A DNA stretch of 64,000 nucleotides, from NCBI RefSeq assembly GCF_040549485.1, contig NZ_JBEPTK010000003.1, positions 62,001-126,000 of the forward strand, given 5' to 3'. The notes below the pieces were generated by a model. It was not told the DNA's origin and searched no databases. It was given only the letters and a program-made list of their open reading frames with translations. Each line of letters begins with the position of its first letter. The first letter of the stretch is position 1. The position numbers and the translations under genes are program-made. The DNA comes from Constrictibacter sp. MBR-5 (GTDB lineage Bacteria; Pseudomonadota; Alphaproteobacteria; JAJUGE01). Below, piece by piece: positions 26,888-36,479 of this stretch.

Positions 26888-28723
26888 ATGGGAGACAAGT
26901 TCCGCTTCAACCCGTGGCACATCGTGATCGCGCTGTTCGCGGTGATGATCGTCAACACCTTCCTGCATCAGAGCCGGACGGTCGAAACGATCCCCTACAG
27001 CACCTTCCGCAGCTATCTCGATCGAGGGCTGATCAAGGAGGTGCAGGTCGGCGAGACCTATATCGAGGGTGCGTTCCGCGAGCCGCAGGAGGGGAAGCCC
27101 CGCTTCGTCACGACCCGGGTGGATCCACGCATCGCCGACGAACTGGCGGAGAAGGGCGTCACGGTCACCGGCGCCGTCGAGAGCAGCCTGCTGCGCGACA
27201 TCCTGTCGTGGATCATGCCCGTCCTGCTGATCTTCGGCCTCTGGATGTTCATCATCCGCAAGATGTCCGACCGCCAGGGGCTCGGCGGCTTCATGTCGGT
27301 CGGCAAGAGCCGCGCCAAGATCTACGTCGAGACGGATACCAAGGTGAGCTTCGACGACGTCGCCGGGGTCGACGAAGCGAAGGAGGAACTGCACGAGATC
27401 ATCGACTTCCTGAAGGACCCCGAACGCTACGGCCGGCTGGGCGCGCACATTCCGAAGGGCGTCCTGCTCGTCGGTCCTCCCGGCACCGGCAAGACGCTCC
27501 TGGCGCGGGCGGTCGCCGGCGAGGCGGGCGTGCCCTTCTTCTCGATCAGCGGCTCCGAGTTCGTCGAGATGTTCGTCGGCGTTGGCGCCGCCCGGGTGCG
27601 CGACCTGTTCGAACAGGCGCGGCAGAAGGCGCCGGCCATCATCTTCATCGACGAACTCGACGCGCTGGGCCGGGCACGCGGCGCGATGGGGGCCGTCGGC
27701 GGACATGACGAGCGTGAGCAGACCCTGAACCAGCTCCTCACCGAACTGGACGGATTCGATCCGACCGTCGGGCTGGTCCTGATCGCGGCGACCAACCGGC
27801 CGGAGATCCTCGACCCGGCGCTGCTGCGGGCGGGACGTTTCGACCGGCAGGTCCTGGTCGACAGGCCGGATCGGGGCGGGCGTCTTCAGATCCTGCGCGT
27901 CCATATCGGCAAGGTGAAACTCGACGCCGATGTCGACCTGGAAAAGGTGGCAGCCATGACCACCGGCTTCAGCGGGGCGGACCTCGCCAACCTGGTCAAC
28001 GAAGCGGCGCTGCTCGCGACGCGGCGCAGTGCGGAGACGGTGGGCGCGCGGGACTTCGATGCGGCGCTGGAGCGGATCGTGGCCGGGCTGGAGAAGCGGA
28101 ACCGCCTGCTGAACCCGGTCGAGCGGCGGATCGTGGCCTATCACGAGATGGGCCACGCGCTCGTCGCCCGCGCGGTTCCGGGTGTCGACACCGTGCACAA
28201 GGTATCGATCATTCCGCGCGGCGTCGGTGCCCTCGGCTATACGATCCAGCGGCCCACGGAGGATCGCTACCTGATGACCGAGGCGGAACTCCGGAACAAG
28301 ATCGCGGTGCTGCTGGGCGGCCGTGCGGCGGAGAAAGTGGTGTTCGGCCACCTCTCCACCGGGGCCGCCGACGATCTGGCCCGGGTCACCGATATCGCCC
28401 GCAGCATGGCGACCCGCTACGGCATGGACGAAGCCCTCGGCTCCGTCGCCTACGACAGGGAGCACGGCTTCCTCGGGCAGCCGGCATCGCCGCTGTTTCC
28501 CGAGCATGATTACAGTGAGGAGACGGCCCGCCGCATCGACGAGGCGGTGCGGCAGATCGTGAACGAGTCGTTCGAACGCGCGGCCGCGATCCTGACACGC
28601 AACCGCGCGGTACTCGACCGCTGCGCGGCGGCGCTGCTGGAGCGGGAGACCCTCGAGGAGCGGGACCTGCTGGAACTCACCCACGACCTGCAGGCGGAGC
28701 AGGCCACACCGGGCGCGGCATGA
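26888..28723 (+). CDS. ftsH: ATP-dependent zinc metalloprotease FtsH
   Basis: A 611-residue membrane AAA protease. Transmembrane segments at about residues 10-26 and 98-118 enclose a periplasmic domain. Walker A is GPPGTGKT (196-203), Walker [12 protein letters not shown], second region of homology [20 protein letters not shown], and the zinc site HEMGH begins at residue 419. It unfolds and degrades membrane and short-lived cytosolic proteins. The gene is not beside tilS as in many bacteria, so it may be a second copy. hflK-hflC, whose products regulate FtsH, are about 13 kb away in this window. Shares a terminator with trxA. Confidence 0.96.
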   Translation: MGDKFRFNPWHIVIALFAVMIVNTFLHQSRTVETIPYSTFRSYLDRGLIKEVQVGETYIEGAFREPQEGKPRFVTTRVDPRIADELAEKGVTVTGAVESSLLRDILSWIMPVLLIFGLWMFIIRKMSDRQGLGGFMSVGKSRAKIYVETDTKVSFDDVAGVDEAKEELHEIIDFLKDPERYGRLGAHIPKGVLLVGPPGTGKTLLARAVAGEAGVPFFSISGSEFVEMFVGVGAARVRDLFEQARQKAPAIIFIDELDALGRARGAMGAVGGHDEREQTLNQLLTELDGFDPTVGLVLIAATNRPEILDPALLRAGRFDRQVLVDRPDRGGRLQILRVHIGKVKLDADVDLEKVAAMTTGFSGADLANLVNEAALLATRRSAETVGARDFDAALERIVAGLEKRNRLLNPVERRIVAYHEMGHALVARAVPGVDTVHKVSIIPRGVGALGYTIQRPTEDRYLMTEAELRNKIAVLLGGRAAEKVVFGHLSTGAADDLARVTDIARSMATRYGMDEALGSVAYDREHGFLGQPASPLFPEHDYSEETARRIDEAVRQIVNESFERAAAILTRNRAVLDRCAAALLERETLEERDLLELTHDLQAEQATPGAA

Positions 28724-28725
28724 AA

Positions 28726-28754
28726 AAGGCCTCGCCGGGAGCCGGCGAGGCCTT
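28726..28754. terminator. Bidirectional intrinsic terminator between ftsH and trxA
   Basis: A perfect 13-bp stem, AAGGCCTCGCCGG and CCGGCGAGGCCTT, encloses a 3-base GAG loop. On the minus strand it runs into TTTTT, so it is a textbook rho-independent terminator for trxA. For ftsH on the plus strand the tail is CTTCGTTCG, a weaker U run. It begins 2 bases after the ftsH stop. Confidence 0.9.
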
Positions 28755-28777
28755 CGTTCGATCCGGACGAGCCGTGG

Positions 28778-29095
28778 TCAGACGACCGATTCGACCCACT
28801 GGAACAGCTGGCTCTTCGGCATGTTGCCGATCTTCGTCGCCGCCACTTGGCCGTCCTTGAACAGCATCAGCGTCGGGATGCCGCGCACGCCGTAGCGATT
28901 CGGCGTCTGCGGGTTCTCGTCGATGTTCAGCTTCACCACTTCGACCTGGGCGGCCATCTCGGAGGACAGCTCCTCCAGATGCGGCGCGATCGCCTTGCAG
29001 GGGCCGCACCATTCGGCCCAGAAGTCGACGAGCACCGGCTTTGTCGCCTTCAGCACGTCCTGCTCGAAGCTCGCGTCGCTCACCGGCTTCGTCAT
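28778..29095 (-). CDS. trxA: Thioredoxin
   Basis: A 105-residue disulfide reductase with the active site WCGPC (Cys30 and Cys33) and the cis-proline loop GIPTLMLFKDG. The size and sequence are those of the main cytosolic thioredoxin, recipient of electrons from thioredoxin reductase. It lies 111 bases downstream of addA, with its own promoter in between, and ends at a strong terminator shared with ftsH. ATG 29095 is preceded by AAGGAGAG. Confidence 0.97.
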   Translation of the reverse strand: MTKPVSDASFEQDVLKATKPVLVDFWAEWCGPCKAIAPHLEELSSEMAAQVEVVKLNIDENPQTPNRYGVRGIPTLMLFKDGQVAATKIGNMPKSQLFQWVESVV

Positions 29096-29155
29096 CTGCG
29101 CACTCTCCTTCGTCGTCGCCTGCGGCGCTCTGCACCGAGGCCACCGTTGAAGCCA

Positions 29156-29184
29156 AAGCTAGGCACGCCCCATGACAGCGTCAA
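29156..29184 (-). promoter_or_regulatory. Candidate trxA promoter
   Basis: On the minus strand, TTGACG (29184-29179), a 17-base spacer and TAGCTT (29161-29156) fit a housekeeping promoter, with transcription starting near 29149 and a leader of about 54 bases. It lies after the addA stop, so trxA can be expressed apart from the long tsaE-addA operon. Confidence 0.5.
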
Positions 29185-29206
29185 GCCGAGCCGCCCCCGC
29201 CCGGCC

Positions 29207-32200
29207 CTAAGCCGGCTCGTACCGGTCGAGCAGTGTGTCCGGCAGCGGCATCAGCCGCGGCGTCTCCGTCCAGAGCAGGGCGCAACGAACCGGCATTCCG
29301 GGATAGATGCTGCGCAGCAGCGCGCGATAGGCGGCCATCTGGCGCAGATAGACCGGCGATACCCGTTCGGCGGTCGCCGGCGGCGGACGGTTGCTCTTGT
29401 AGTCGACGATCAGCACATTGCCGGCGTCGACCGCCAGCCGGTCGATCTGGCCGGAGAAGGCGACGGTGCCGACCGTGCCGGCGACGGCCACCTCGGCGCG
29501 CGAACCGGGTGCGAAGACCGGCGCGAAATCCGGATGATCCAGCACCGCCAGCGCTTCCGCCACGATTTCCGCGCGCCCGTCGTCGGAGACCTCCCGCCCC
29601 GCCCTCGCGAGATAGCGCGCCGCCGCAGCCGGGCGAGCGGCAGGTTCGAGATCGGGCAGCGTCTGGAGCAGACGGTGGATCAGCAGGCCGCGACGGAACC
29701 GCATGCCGTCGTCGGTGCCGAGCGGCGACTGCGCCGGCGGCCCGCTCTCCTCGTCCTCGCCGTACGACGGGGCCAGCGGCCGCGCCGAGGGTTCGACGAT
29801 GGCGGCGGCGGATGCCCAGGCCGGCAGCGGCTCCTCTGCGGCGGGCGTGGCCCGAACCGCAGCAGCGGTCGGCGGCGGGGCCTCCTGGAGACCCCGCAGC
29901 CTCAGCCCCCGGCCGGACCAGCCGCCCTCGATCGTCTCGGAAAAGTCGAAGTCGACGGCCTCGGCGATCCCGCTCAGGCCGGCAGCGACCAGGCCGTACC
30001 AGCTGTCCGCGGCCACTTTGTCCGGATCTGGGCACCAGCCGCAGACATAGAGCCTGTCCTCGGCGCGGGTGAGGGCGACGTAGAGCAGGCGGCGATACTC
30101 CTCGCGGTCGCGTATCGCCGCCGCCTCGCGCACCGCGCGGCTGACGGGGTCGTCCATGTCCTTGCGCGGCGGCCAGAGGACGATGTCCTCGCCATCCTCG
30201 CGCGCCACCCAGAAGGGCGGCTTGCGCGCCACCGGCAGCCGGGCGGTGTCCGGCATGATCACGATCGGCGCCTGGAGGCCCTTGGCGCCGTGCACCGTGA
30301 TGATGCGGACCTGGTCGCGCTCGCCCTGCTCCATGTCGCGCTTCACCTCGTCCTGGCCCACCTCCATCCACTGGACGAAGCCCTGCAGGGACGGCGGGTG
30401 CAGCCGCTCGTAGGCGAGCGCCTGGGCGAGGAAGACGTCGATGGGGTCGTTCGCCTCGGCGCCGAGCCGGGCGAGCAGGCGCTCGCGGCCGCGCCGCGGC
30501 CCGAGCAGGTCGGCGAACAGTTCGTAGGGCCGCAGGACGTCTGCCTGCGCCAGCATCGCCGCGAGGACCGCATGCGCCGCCTCGTAAGCCGAGCCGGGCG
30601 ACGCCGCCGCGACCTCGCCCAGCCGCCGCCACAGCGTACCCTGCCGTTCGGCGGCGAGCGCGAAGAGCTGGTCCTCGTCCAGGCCGCCGAGCGGGCTCTT
30701 CAGCACGACCGCGAGGGTGAGGTCGTCTTCCGGCATCAGCAGAAAGCGCGCCAGCGCCATCAGGTCGGCGACGGCCAGCTGCTCCGCCAGCCGCATCCGG
30801 TCGACGCCGGCGACCGGCACGTCGCGCCGCTTCAGCTCGCGGACCAGGGCGTCGATGAAGCCGGTCCGGCGGCGCACCAGGACCATGACGTCGCCCGCAC
30901 GGATCGGGCGGCCCCGTGCCTCCAGCGTCTCGCCACGCGCGATCCAGCCGGCGATGGTGGCGGCGATCAGTTCGGCGAGACGCGACTCCGGCGCGGGCGA
31001 GGAGACGTAGCGGATCGGCGCCTCCCAGGGAGAGGCCGGCTCGCCGGGCAGATCGCCGACCAGCGGCCAGACTTCGACCAGGCCGGCCTGACCGGCGCGA
31101 TGCGGATGGTGGCGCAGCGGCGCACCGGGCGGCACGACGCCCGCGGCGACCGTCTCGTCGGCGAACACCGCGTCCACCGCCTGCAGCACGGCCGGCACCG
31201 AGCGGAAGGAGACGTCGAGTCCGACATCCTCCCAGATCTTCTCCGCTCCCCGGCTGCGGTCGCGGAACATCGCCTGCATGGCCGCGAACCGGGCCGGGTC
31301 GGCGCGCTGGAAACTGAAGATCGACTGTTTCGGGTCGCCGACCGCGAAGATCGTGCGCTCGCCCTCGCGCGCCCCGGCACCGGCGAAGAACTCGCCGGCC
31401 AGCGCTTCGACCACGGCCCATTGGTCCGGATTGGTGTCCTGGCCCTCGTCGATCAGGACATGGTCGACGCCGCCGTCGAGCTTGTACTGCACCCAGCCGG
31501 CGGCACCGCTCTCCAGAAGATGGCGGCTGCGCAGCACCAGATCGTCGAAGTCGAGTATGCCGCGTCGTCGCTTGCGCTCGTCGTAGACGTCGAGCTGCGC
31601 CATCGCGAGCGTCGCCAGCGCCACCGTCGCATCGGCCACCGCCGCCGCATTGCACATTCCGCACAGCGCCTGCAGGCGCTCGGCCTCGGCCCGCAGGATG
31701 GCGTCGGCGTCGGGGAAGTGCTTCAGGACGGGCTTCGTGGCGAGCGTCTTGCGGATGTCGCCCGTGCCCGTGAAGAAGATCGACCGGTAGGCGTCGAAGC
31801 CGGCCACGCGGCCGTCGGGCGCCGCCAGCCAGGCGCGCAGCGCCTCCGCGCGCTTCGCGTCCGCCTCGCCGCCGCGTTCGAGGGCGGCGCAGACGCTCCG
31901 CAGCCCTTCACCGTCCAGAGCATCGTCGGAGCAGCCCTCGGCCATCATCTCGGCGAGCGTCGCGTCGCGCGGCAGGCCGAGTGCGGCGCGGATCTCCGCA
32001 GCCATTCCCTCGACACCGCCCGCGGTCTCGGCGAGCCGCAGCAGCCGTCCGCGCTCGGCGATCAGCGCGCGCATCAGATCGTCGAAAGCGAGTTCGCCGA
32101 CCCGGCCGGTCACCCGCTGCAGCAGGTCGGCGAGCGCCCCCTCCGGCTCGGCTCCCGCCCGGCGCAGCACCGTGTCGCGCGCCGCGCGCAGCTCGTCCTG

Positions 32201-32665
32201 CGCAGTTCGGTCGTCCGACACGTCGAAATGCGGCGCCACGCCCGCCTCGATCGGGAAGCGCCGCAGCATGCTCTGGCAGAAGGCGTGCACCGTTTCGATC
32301 GTCGGGCCGCCGCGCGCATCCAGCACGGCCGCGAACAGGCGGCGTGCGCGCGTCGTCACGGCCTCGTCGGGCGGCGCGCCCAGCAGGTCGGCCAGCGCCG
32401 CGCTCAGCGCCGGTTCCGACGCGGTTGCCCACTCGCCCAGGCGGCGGCGCAGGCGCACGTCCATTTCCGCGGCTGCCGCCTTGGTGAAGGTCAGGCACAG
32501 GATGCGCTCCGGGGCCGTGCCCTGCAGCAGCAGGCGCAGCACGCGGTCGGTCAGCACCTTGGTCTTGCCCGACCCGGCCGACGCCGTCACCCAGACGGAC
32601 CGGTCCGGTGCGGCCGCCGTGCGCTGTGCCAGGTTGGGGTCGATCCGGATCGGCGGCGTGTTCAT
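29207..32665 (-). CDS. addA: Double-strand break repair helicase-nuclease subunit AddA
   Basis: A 1152-residue helicase-nuclease that, with AddB, processes broken ends for RecA loading. The UvrD-type Walker A is ASAGSGKT (residues 28-35); motif II reads DEGQDT where DEAQDT/DEYQDT is usual; ITVHGAKGLQAPIV and YVALTRAEDRLYV are motifs V and VI. The C-terminal RecB-family nuclease holds RGLLIHRLLQTLP and VLIVDYKSNR with the catalytic Asp and Lys. The start at 32665 overlaps the addB stop (ATGA). Last gene of the tsaE-amgK-murU-addB-addA operon. Confidence 0.95.
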   Translation of the reverse strand: MNTPPIRIDPNLAQRTAAAPDRSVWVTASAGSGKTKVLTDRVLRLLLQGTAPERILCLTFTKAAAAEMDVRLRRRLGEWATASEPALSAALADLLGAPPDEAVTTRARRLFAAVLDARGGPTIETVHAFCQSMLRRFPIEAGVAPHFDVSDDRTAQDELRAARDTVLRRAGAEPEGALADLLQRVTGRVGELAFDDLMRALIAERGRLLRLAETAGGVEGMAAEIRAALGLPRDATLAEMMAEGCSDDALDGEGLRSVCAALERGGEADAKRAEALRAWLAAPDGRVAGFDAYRSIFFTGTGDIRKTLATKPVLKHFPDADAILRAEAERLQALCGMCNAAAVADATVALATLAMAQLDVYDERKRRRGILDFDDLVLRSRHLLESGAAGWVQYKLDGGVDHVLIDEGQDTNPDQWAVVEALAGEFFAGAGAREGERTIFAVGDPKQSIFSFQRADPARFAAMQAMFRDRSRGAEKIWEDVGLDVSFRSVPAVLQAVDAVFADETVAAGVVPPGAPLRHHPHRAGQAGLVEVWPLVGDLPGEPASPWEAPIRYVSSPAPESRLAELIAATIAGWIARGETLEARGRPIRAGDVMVLVRRRTGFIDALVRELKRRDVPVAGVDRMRLAEQLAVADLMALARFLLMPEDDLTLAVVLKSPLGGLDEDQLFALAAERQGTLWRRLGEVAAASPGSAYEAAHAVLAAMLAQADVLRPYELFADLLGPRRGRERLLARLGAEANDPIDVFLAQALAYERLHPPSLQGFVQWMEVGQDEVKRDMEQGERDQVRIITVHGAKGLQAPIVIMPDTARLPVARKPPFWVAREDGEDIVLWPPRKDMDDPVSRAVREAAAIRDREEYRRLLYVALTRAEDRLYVCGWCPDPDKVAADSWYGLVAAGLSGIAEAVDFDFSETIEGGWSGRGLRLRGLQEAPPPTAAAVRATPAAEEPLPAWASAAAIVEPSARPLAPSYGEDEESGPPAQSPLGTDDGMRFRRGLLIHRLLQTLPDLEPAARPAAAARYLARAGREVSDDGRAEIVAEALAVLDHPDFAPVFAPGSRAEVAVAGTVGTVAFSGQIDRLAVDAGNVLIVDYKSNRPPPATAERVSPVYLRQMAAYRALLRSIYPGMPVRCALLWTETPRLMPLPDTLLDRYEPA

Positions 32666-35600
32666 TCGTCGCCCCCGCCGCCGCGGCCCCACTCGGCGAC
32701 CCGTGCCAGGTGCGCATAGTCGCTGAAGCGCGGCACCAGGTCCGGACGCGGCTGCGACAGGTAGGGCGTCTCCTCGCGGTCGAAGGCGGCGACATAGGCG
32801 GCCAGTCCCGTCTCGGCCGCATCGGTCAGCTCCGCCGGCACGGCCTTCCTGCCGCCCGCCGGCTGCACCTCGCCGGCCGGATCGCCGCCGCTAAGGCGCC
32901 AGTAGGCGAGTTCGGCGACGGCGCCCGCCGCGATGTCCTGGAAGCCGCCCTGCCGGGCGATCACCGCCTCGAGCGCCAGCTGCGGCGCAGCCCCCACCGC
33001 GACCAGCGCCGCCCGCGGCAGGCTGCCTGTCTTGTAGTCGACGATTGCCAGGCTGCCGTCGGGCAAACGGTCGATACGGTCGGCCTTGCCGTGCAGTTCG
33101 AACGGACCGCCGGGGGCAGCTATGGTGATGCTGCCCCGCCGCTCGGTGCCGATCTTCAACGGCACCTGCCGGCGCAGCCGCTCCTGCTCGACGAACCATG
33201 CGGCGATGCGCTCGAAGCGCGGCCACCAGAATGCCTGGATACCGGGCCGTCCCATCGCTGGCTCGAAGACCGCCCGGCCGATGGCGATCAGCCGGTCGAC
33301 GGCGTCGGGCGGCAGCCGCTCCGGCCAGTCGCGCACGAAACGGTCGAGCGCCTCGTGGATGAACTCGCCGCGCTCCGGCGCCCCCGGCTCGGCATCGAGC
33401 GGATCGAGCACCCGCAGGCCCAGGACATGGCGCGCATAGACCGCGTAGGGATCGCGGATCCACGTCTCGATCTGGGTCACCGACAGGCGGCGCGGACGCA
33501 GGCGCAGCGGCGGACAGGGCCGCGGCGGTTCGATCGGCATCGGGCGACCCACCGGCCGGTCGAGCGCCTCGGCCCAGGCGAGCCAGCGCTGGCCGTCGCC
33601 GATCGGCCCCTCGCGGCCGGCCGCGCGCAGCACCGCGTCCAGCCGCATCAGCCAGCGCGACGGCACCGTCGGCGTGCCCTCGACACGCATCGCCCGGGTC
33701 AGCGTGACGCGCGGCGCGCCGAAGGCCTGGACGAAGTCGTGCGCCGACAGGCCCGCCTTGCGTTCGGCCGGCGGCAGGCCGAACGCCGCGCGCATCGGCC
33801 GGCTCATCCACGGGTCGGCCGGCACCTCCGGCGGCCAGGTGCCTTCGTTCAGTCCGCCGAGGATCATGTGGTCGGCGTGCTGGATGCGCGCCTCCAGCGT
33901 GCCCCAGATGGCGAGCCGCGGGTGCCGGCCCCAGCGCGGCCGCACCGCGGTGCCCGCGAGCAGCGCCTCGAAAAGGCCGGGATAGTCGCGCCCGGCGATC
34001 CGGTCGAAGCCGCGCGCCGCCGACATCAGTTCGGCGACGAAGTTCGCCGCCGTCTCCCCCGCCTCGCCGGCCCAGAGCGCCCGTCCGTCCTCGGCGTCCG
34101 CCGCCTGCGCGAGCGCTTCGGCACAGCCGATATGCGCGCGGACCAGGTCCTCGACCGGGACGTAGCGTGCACCGGCCAGGCTCATGAAGGGTTGCAGCAG
34201 GTCGCGCAGCCGGCGCACGAAGCCGGCGCTGGCGAGCAGGCGGCGCCGCTGCCGTTCGTCGGGCCTCTCCCCGCTGCGCGCCAGCTTCGCCTCGGACGCC
34301 AATGTCGCGAGCAGGCCGTGCAGGCCCGGCTCCGGCCGCGGCCCGCGCAGGACCACGCGCTCCAGTTCCCGCGTGCGGCGCCGGAACAGCGCCGGGTCCA
34401 TGCCGCCCGCCGCCAGAGGATGCTTCAGCAGCGCCAGCAGCGGCACCGGTGCCGCATCCTCTGCCGCCATGCGCGCCAGCAGCCGGAGGAAGGTGCCCGG
34501 CGGCGTGCCGCCCAGGTCGACGCCGGCGGAATCGTCGACCTCGATGTTCCAGCGCCGCAGTTCGGCCGACACGCGACGCGCGAGGCCGCGGTCCGGCGTC
34601 ACCAGCACCGCATTGCCTTCCGGCCGCTCCAACTCGGCCCGCAGCAGCAGCGCGATCGTCCGCGCCTCCTCCTCGGTGCCCGGCGCGTCGATCCGCATGA
34701 CGCCGTCGAGCGCCGCGCTCACCTCGTCCGGCGGTATCGGTGCGGTGCGCCACCCGGCCGTGGTCGCCGCCGGCTCCATCGTCCGCGACAGCAGGCGCGC
34801 GCGCGCCTGCGCCCCCGCCGCGCGCCCGTCGTCCCAGGCCAGCACGTCCCGCCGCGCGACACCCAGCTTGGCCAGAAGCTGCTTCATCGCGTGCTGCGGA
34901 TGCCCCGCTTCAGGCTGCTCCCCGTCCAGCGCCTCCCACGCGTCGTCGGCGAGATGCGGGTCGAGCCCCGGCAGCACGACGCAGCCCTGCGGCAGGCTTG
35001 CCACCACCCCCAGCAGGTCCGCCGTCGCCGGCATCGTGCCGGTGGTGCCCGCCGCGACCACCGCATCCCCCGGCGGATCGTGCCGCCAGAGTTCGGCCTG
35101 TGCCGCGATCAGCCGGTTGCGCCGGTCGGCCGGGTCGAGCGCCTGTTCGTCGGCGAGGATGTCCGGCCAGTGCCGCGTCAGCACCTGGAGAAAGCGCAGC
35201 GTCAGCTGCCAGTGGCTCGCATAGCGGTCGGGTACCAGCCCGGCGAGCCCGTCGAACGACAGCCGCTCGATCTGCACCGAGTCGAGCAGCCGCGCCAGTT
35301 CCTCGGCCAACCGCGCCGCCTGGTCGGGACTCGTCTCCTCCACCCGCATGATGGCGCGCGTCAGCAGCAGGCGTCGGCGCAGCGAGCCGATCGCCGGCGG
35401 CAGGTCGAGCGCGCCGATACCCGGCGGCTCGTCCTCGGCACGCAGTTCGAGTTCGTCCTCGTCGAGGTCGCCCAGCGGGCGCATCGCCGGAAGGGCCAGC
35501 GGCCGGCCGCCGGTGGCGCGCAGGAAGGCGCCGGCGAGCGCCCGGCAGGCGCGGCGGTTCGGCAGCAGCACCGTCGTCCGCGCCAGCGCCAATGGGTCGC

Positions 35601-35697
35601 CGCCGCCGCGCCGCAGGAGCCCTTCCGCCAGGGAGTCGACGAAGGATCGCCCCGGCGGGATGTTGTAGACCGTGGCGCCTCGCGCGGCTTCGATCAG
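32662..35697 (-). CDS. addB: Double-strand break repair protein AddB (probable CTG start)
   Basis: About 1011 residues; the partner of AddA, with an inactivated helicase-like N-terminal part and a C-terminal nuclease (GSLAIVDYKTGSLP with the catalytic Asp and Lys). The conserved alphaproteobacterial opening VYNIPPGRSFVDSLAEGLL is encoded by 35673 downward, yet no in-frame ATG, GTG or TTG precedes it; the first such codon is TTG 35592, which would cut it off. CTG 35697 fits: it overlaps the upstream stop as CTGA, just like the ATGA and GTGA junctions elsewhere in this operon. Start is therefore inferred. Confidence 0.9.
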   Translation of the reverse strand: MIEAARGATVYNIPPGRSFVDSLAEGLLRRGGGDPLALARTTVLLPNRRACRALAGAFLRATGGRPLALPAMRPLGDLDEDELELRAEDEPPGIGALDLPPAIGSLRRRLLLTRAIMRVEETSPDQAARLAEELARLLDSVQIERLSFDGLAGLVPDRYASHWQLTLRFLQVLTRHWPDILADEQALDPADRRNRLIAAQAELWRHDPPGDAVVAAGTTGTMPATADLLGVVASLPQGCVVLPGLDPHLADDAWEALDGEQPEAGHPQHAMKQLLAKLGVARRDVLAWDDGRAAGAQARARLLSRTMEPAATTAGWRTAPIPPDEVSAALDGVMRIDAPGTEEEARTIALLLRAELERPEGNAVLVTPDRGLARRVSAELRRWNIEVDDSAGVDLGGTPPGTFLRLLARMAAEDAAPVPLLALLKHPLAAGGMDPALFRRRTRELERVVLRGPRPEPGLHGLLATLASEAKLARSGERPDERQRRRLLASAGFVRRLRDLLQPFMSLAGARYVPVEDLVRAHIGCAEALAQAADAEDGRALWAGEAGETAANFVAELMSAARGFDRIAGRDYPGLFEALLAGTAVRPRWGRHPRLAIWGTLEARIQHADHMILGGLNEGTWPPEVPADPWMSRPMRAAFGLPPAERKAGLSAHDFVQAFGAPRVTLTRAMRVEGTPTVPSRWLMRLDAVLRAAGREGPIGDGQRWLAWAEALDRPVGRPMPIEPPRPCPPLRLRPRRLSVTQIETWIRDPYAVYARHVLGLRVLDPLDAEPGAPERGEFIHEALDRFVRDWPERLPPDAVDRLIAIGRAVFEPAMGRPGIQAFWWPRFERIAAWFVEQERLRRQVPLKIGTERRGSITIAAPGGPFELHGKADRIDRLPDGSLAIVDYKTGSLPRAALVAVGAAPQLALEAVIARQGGFQDIAAGAVAELAYWRLSGGDPAGEVQPAGGRKAVPAELTDAAETGLAAYVAAFDREETPYLSQPRPDLVPRFSDYAHLARVAEWGRGGGGDE

Positions 35698-36470
35698 AAC
35701 AGCCTCCCCTGGCCCGCCTCCCCCATCTCGGTGCGGGCGCGCTCCAGCCGCGCCGGCGTCCCGGCATCGAGCCAGATGCCGTCATGCACGATACCGTAGA
35801 GGCGTTCGGCCTCCTGCACCGCGTCCCAGATGCGGTTGAACGAGAAGGCGCCGCCGGGCGTGCCCTCGAAAACCCGGGGATGGATCAGCTGGACGCCGGT
35901 ATAGAGGAACGGCGCCACCGCCCATTCCGGCCGCCGCGTCAGCCGGCCGGCGGGGTCGCACAGGAAGTCGCCCTGGCCGGCATAGCCGAAGGTCCGCACC
36001 GTCGGATAGAGCAGGAGCAGCGCGTCCATGCGCTCCGGATCCCACACCGCCGCCATCCGCTCCAGCGCACGCTCGGCGCCGACCTCCCAGATGAGATCGG
36101 AATTGGTGACGAAGAACGGCTCCTCGCCCAGCAGCGGCAGGGCGTTCTTCACGCCGCCGCCCGTGTCCAGCAGGTCCGCCTCGCGCGAGATCGCGATCTC
36201 CGGCGCCGACCGCCGGGCCAGATGCGCCTCGATCAGTTCCGCGCGGTGATGCGTGTTCACCACCACCCGCTCGACGCCGGCCGACGCCAGGAGATCGATC
36301 GCGTGGTCGATCAGCGGCTTGCCGCCGACCGCGACCAGCGGCTTCGGCGGCAGGTCCGGGATGGCGGCGAGACGGGTTCCGCGGCCGGCCGCCAGGACCA
36401 TGCCGGTGCGGACCCGGTCGGAACGCGGCATCGTGCCCTCGCGCGGGGCTGGGCTCGGTGTTTCGTCCAT
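35694..36470 (-). CDS. murU: N-acetylmuramate-1-phosphate uridylyltransferase
   Basis: A 258-residue sugar nucleotidyltransferase that converts MurNAc-1-phosphate and UTP to UDP-MurNAc, in the recycling route that bypasses MurA and so fosfomycin. The N terminus has GMVLAAGRGTRLAAIPDL and PKPLVAVGGKPLIDHAIDLL; FFVTNSDLIWE carries the metal-binding Asp. Assignment as MurU rests on its place directly after amgK. ATG 36470 gives a 20-residue tail before the motif; ATG 36431 is a possible shorter start. Its stop overlaps the presumed addB start. Confidence 0.88.
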   Translation of the reverse strand: MDETPSPAPREGTMPRSDRVRTGMVLAAGRGTRLAAIPDLPPKPLVAVGGKPLIDHAIDLLASAGVERVVVNTHHRAELIEAHLARRSAPEIAISREADLLDTGGGVKNALPLLGEEPFFVTNSDLIWEVGAERALERMAAVWDPERMDALLLLYPTVRTFGYAGQGDFLCDPAGRLTRRPEWAVAPFLYTGVQLIHPRVFEGTPGGAFSFNRIWDAVQEAERLYGIVHDGIWLDAGTPARLERARTEMGEAGQGRLF

Positions 36471-36479
36471 GGCGGCAGT

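Noticed and set aside
28847-32719. A 1290-residue open frame on the plus strand opposite addA
   Set aside because: It is the mirror of a GC-rich coding gene: Arg/His/Ala-rich with no domain, while the minus strand encodes clear AddA motifs.
32608-35799. A 1063-residue open frame on the plus strand opposite addB
   Set aside because: Shadow frame caused by high GC at third codon positions; no recognisable domain and it spans the whole addB gene.
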